Shown here: piece after piece, positions 13,410 through 14,203 of the stretch
How positions within the stretch are numbered: position 1 is the stretch's first letter
How the letters are laid out: each line of letters opens with the position of its first letter
Source of the DNA: an uncultured Rikenellaceae bacterium
GTDB lineage: Bacteria; Bacteroidota; Bacteroidia; Bacteroidales; Rikenellaceae
Length of the DNA: 14,203 nucleotides
Direction: 5' to 3'
NCBI GenBank assembly: GCA_910588925.1
Contig: CAJURV010000052.1
Span: forward strand, 1-14,203
Notes under the pieces: generated by a model
What the model was told of the DNA's origin: nothing
Database searches by the model: none
Seen by the model: the letters and a program-made list of their open reading frames with translations, nothing else
Position numbers and translations under genes: made by a program

Positions 13410-13650
13410 GTGAGTTTGGGGAAGTATGAAGTTTTTTGAAGTAGGGGCATTTTATTTTAGGCTTATTGAGAATTAAGGTTTTCTTATAGTTATGGCACAA
13501 GTAGTAATAGCATGTGTTAGTGAGGTTACGGAAGAAGATGTTTTTCGCATTCTCGGGCAGAGTTAAGAGGATCTGATAAAATTCTGTTTTTTTGTTCTGC
13601 TATAATTGGAGAATAATTTTTAGCTTTTTGTTTTTTCGGATTCGAGCAAA
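13410..13650. other. AT-rich spacer after rpiB
   Basis: This stretch is clearly richer in A and T than the neighbouring genes and contains only a possible 24-codon frame (13492-13566). No known gene, tRNA or strong hairpin is visible. Confidence 0.5.
13492..13566 (+). CDS. Possible 24-residue small ORF or gene remnant
   Basis: ATG to TAA encodes MAQVVIACVSEVTEEDVFRI plus four residues. It follows an A-rich leader of the kind seen before genes here and has a mixed, protein-like composition, but no homologue is recognised and it is too short to judge. It may be the start of a gene lost when the repeats downstream arrived, or chance. Confidence 0.15.
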   Translation: MAQVVIACVSEVTEEDVFRILGQS

Positions 13651-13872
13651 GATCATCAATTACAAATTTCGCTTTCCTGGCCCCGAGCGAAGCGAGGGGC
13701 AGTCAGACACAATTTCCGCCGTTAAATCCCGAGGAACGAGGGATGAGCGGGCCGGAGCCCCACCCAACGGAGGCCCGCTTTACGACTGGGTTATTATCGG
13801 ATATTTTCGAAAAAAGTAAGTTCCGTTGTTTTCCCGAACTTCCCGCTTATGCGTCCCCCCGCAGGCTCCGTC
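13651..13872 (+). repeat. Structured intergenic repeat, copy 2
   Basis: Hairpin 1 is CCCCGAGCGAAGCGAGGGG (13681-13699), hairpin 2 ATCCCGAGGAACGAGGGAT (13726-13744), hairpin 3 GCGGGCC/GGCCCGC (13747-13753 with 13772-13778). The linker between 1 and 2 contains TTTCCGCCGTTAA. After hairpin 3 come TTTACGA and GGGTTATTATC, and it ends in CCCCCGCAGGCTCCG (13856-13870), as copy 1 does. Copy 3 follows in the same direction about 350 bases on. Similarity to copy 3 begins near 13651. Confidence 0.8.
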
Positions 13873-13895
13873 CCTTGTGATGCCGGGAGAAACAT

Positions 13896-13919
13896 CGCAA
13901 AAGTGTAGTTCATTTTGCG
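13896..13919. repeat. Inverted repeat between the two structured repeats
   Basis: CGCAAAA (13896-13902) and TTTTGCG (13913-13919) form a perfect 7-bp stem with a 10-base loop. No T run follows. Its meaning is unclear. Confidence 0.3.
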
Positions 13920-14000
13920 GGGTTGTATTTTATAAAAAATTGTATTAATATCTCGCAGACAGTTAATGATATAAACGCAATCGGTCCCGAGCGGAGCTAG

Positions 14001-14203
14001 GATTGTCGATTACAACTTCTGTTTTCCGGCCCCGAGCGAAGCGAGGGGCAATCAAACACAACTTCCGCCGTTAAATCCCGAGGTACGAGGGATTAGCGGG
14101 CCGGAGCCTCCCCCAACGGAGGCCCGCTTTACGATTGGGTTGTTATCAGATGTTTTCGATTGACGCAAGTTCAGTTGTTCTCCCGAAACTCACGCGAGGC
14201 GCG
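14001..14203 (+). repeat. Structured intergenic repeat, copy 3 (cut by window end)
   Basis: Hairpin 1 (14030-14048) is identical to copy 2. Hairpin 2 (14075-14093) has loop GTA in place of GAA with the stem unchanged. Hairpin 3 is GCGGGCC/GGCCCGC (14096-14102 with 14121-14127). The last bases, CACGCGAGGCGCG, resemble CACGCCGCGAGGCGCG near the tail of copy 1, so the element probably continues beyond the window. Just before it, a decayed hairpin CC-G-AGC-GGA-GCT-A-GG lies at 13987-14001. Confidence 0.8.

Noticed and set aside
1..14203. tRNA, rRNA or riboswitch genes
   Set aside because: I looked for T-loop signatures, rRNA-like stretches and known riboswitch cores by eye on both strands and found none that could be supported.

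Overview
The window looks like a stretch of Bacteroidota (order Bacteroidales) chromosome. Five separate -7 boxes match the phylum's TAnnTTTG consensus exactly with a gene just downstream, and two of these have a TTTG element exactly 19 bases upstream. Start codons follow A-rich leaders rather than clear Shine-Dalgarno sequences. The gene content fits too: a type B L31, a MnmA with a mid-protein insertion as I recall from Bacteroidales, an EF-hand GH3 glycosidase and a secreted DUF1573 protein. The genus cannot be fixed from the sequence. Most genes are ordinary core genes; the unusual material is in the intergenic spaces.

Layout. Bases 1-469 hold no gene but several hairpins and two copies of a dispersed repeat. 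rpmE (L31) follows on the minus strand with a strong promoter and terminator. A four-gene minus-strand operon (read right to left: mnmA, a DUF1573 protein, nfnA, nfnB) fills 841-5531. A 1.1-kb spacer between divergent mnmA and yeiH contains a repeat element flanked by a perfect 14-bp inverted repeat. yeiH (plus) converges on a DEDDh exonuclease gene (minus). Next come rplT and rpmI (minus, own promoter, not joined to infC), a divergent GH3 glycosidase gene (plus) with a frameshift near its 3' end, a trans-polyprenyl diphosphate synthase gene and rpiB (plus). The last 800 bases are non-coding and carry two direct copies of the repeat seen in the mnmA-yeiH spacer.

How the genes work together. 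NfnA and NfnB form an NAD(P)H/ferredoxin flavoenzyme; MnmA thiolates tRNA; the polyprenyl synthase supplies the menaquinone side chain; RpiB is in the pentose phosphate pathway; the GH3 enzyme trims beta-glycosides in the periplasm. Apart from the nfn pair and the two ribosomal protein genes, the neighbours are not one pathway.

Most interesting: a family of intergenic elements (about 200 bp, three copies) built from three successive hairpins. Two of these have the unusual form stem / tandem G-A mismatch / short stem / GNA triloop. They occur with a separate repeat headed by GCTAATGCGCATAC. I do not recognise either family and cannot assign a function.
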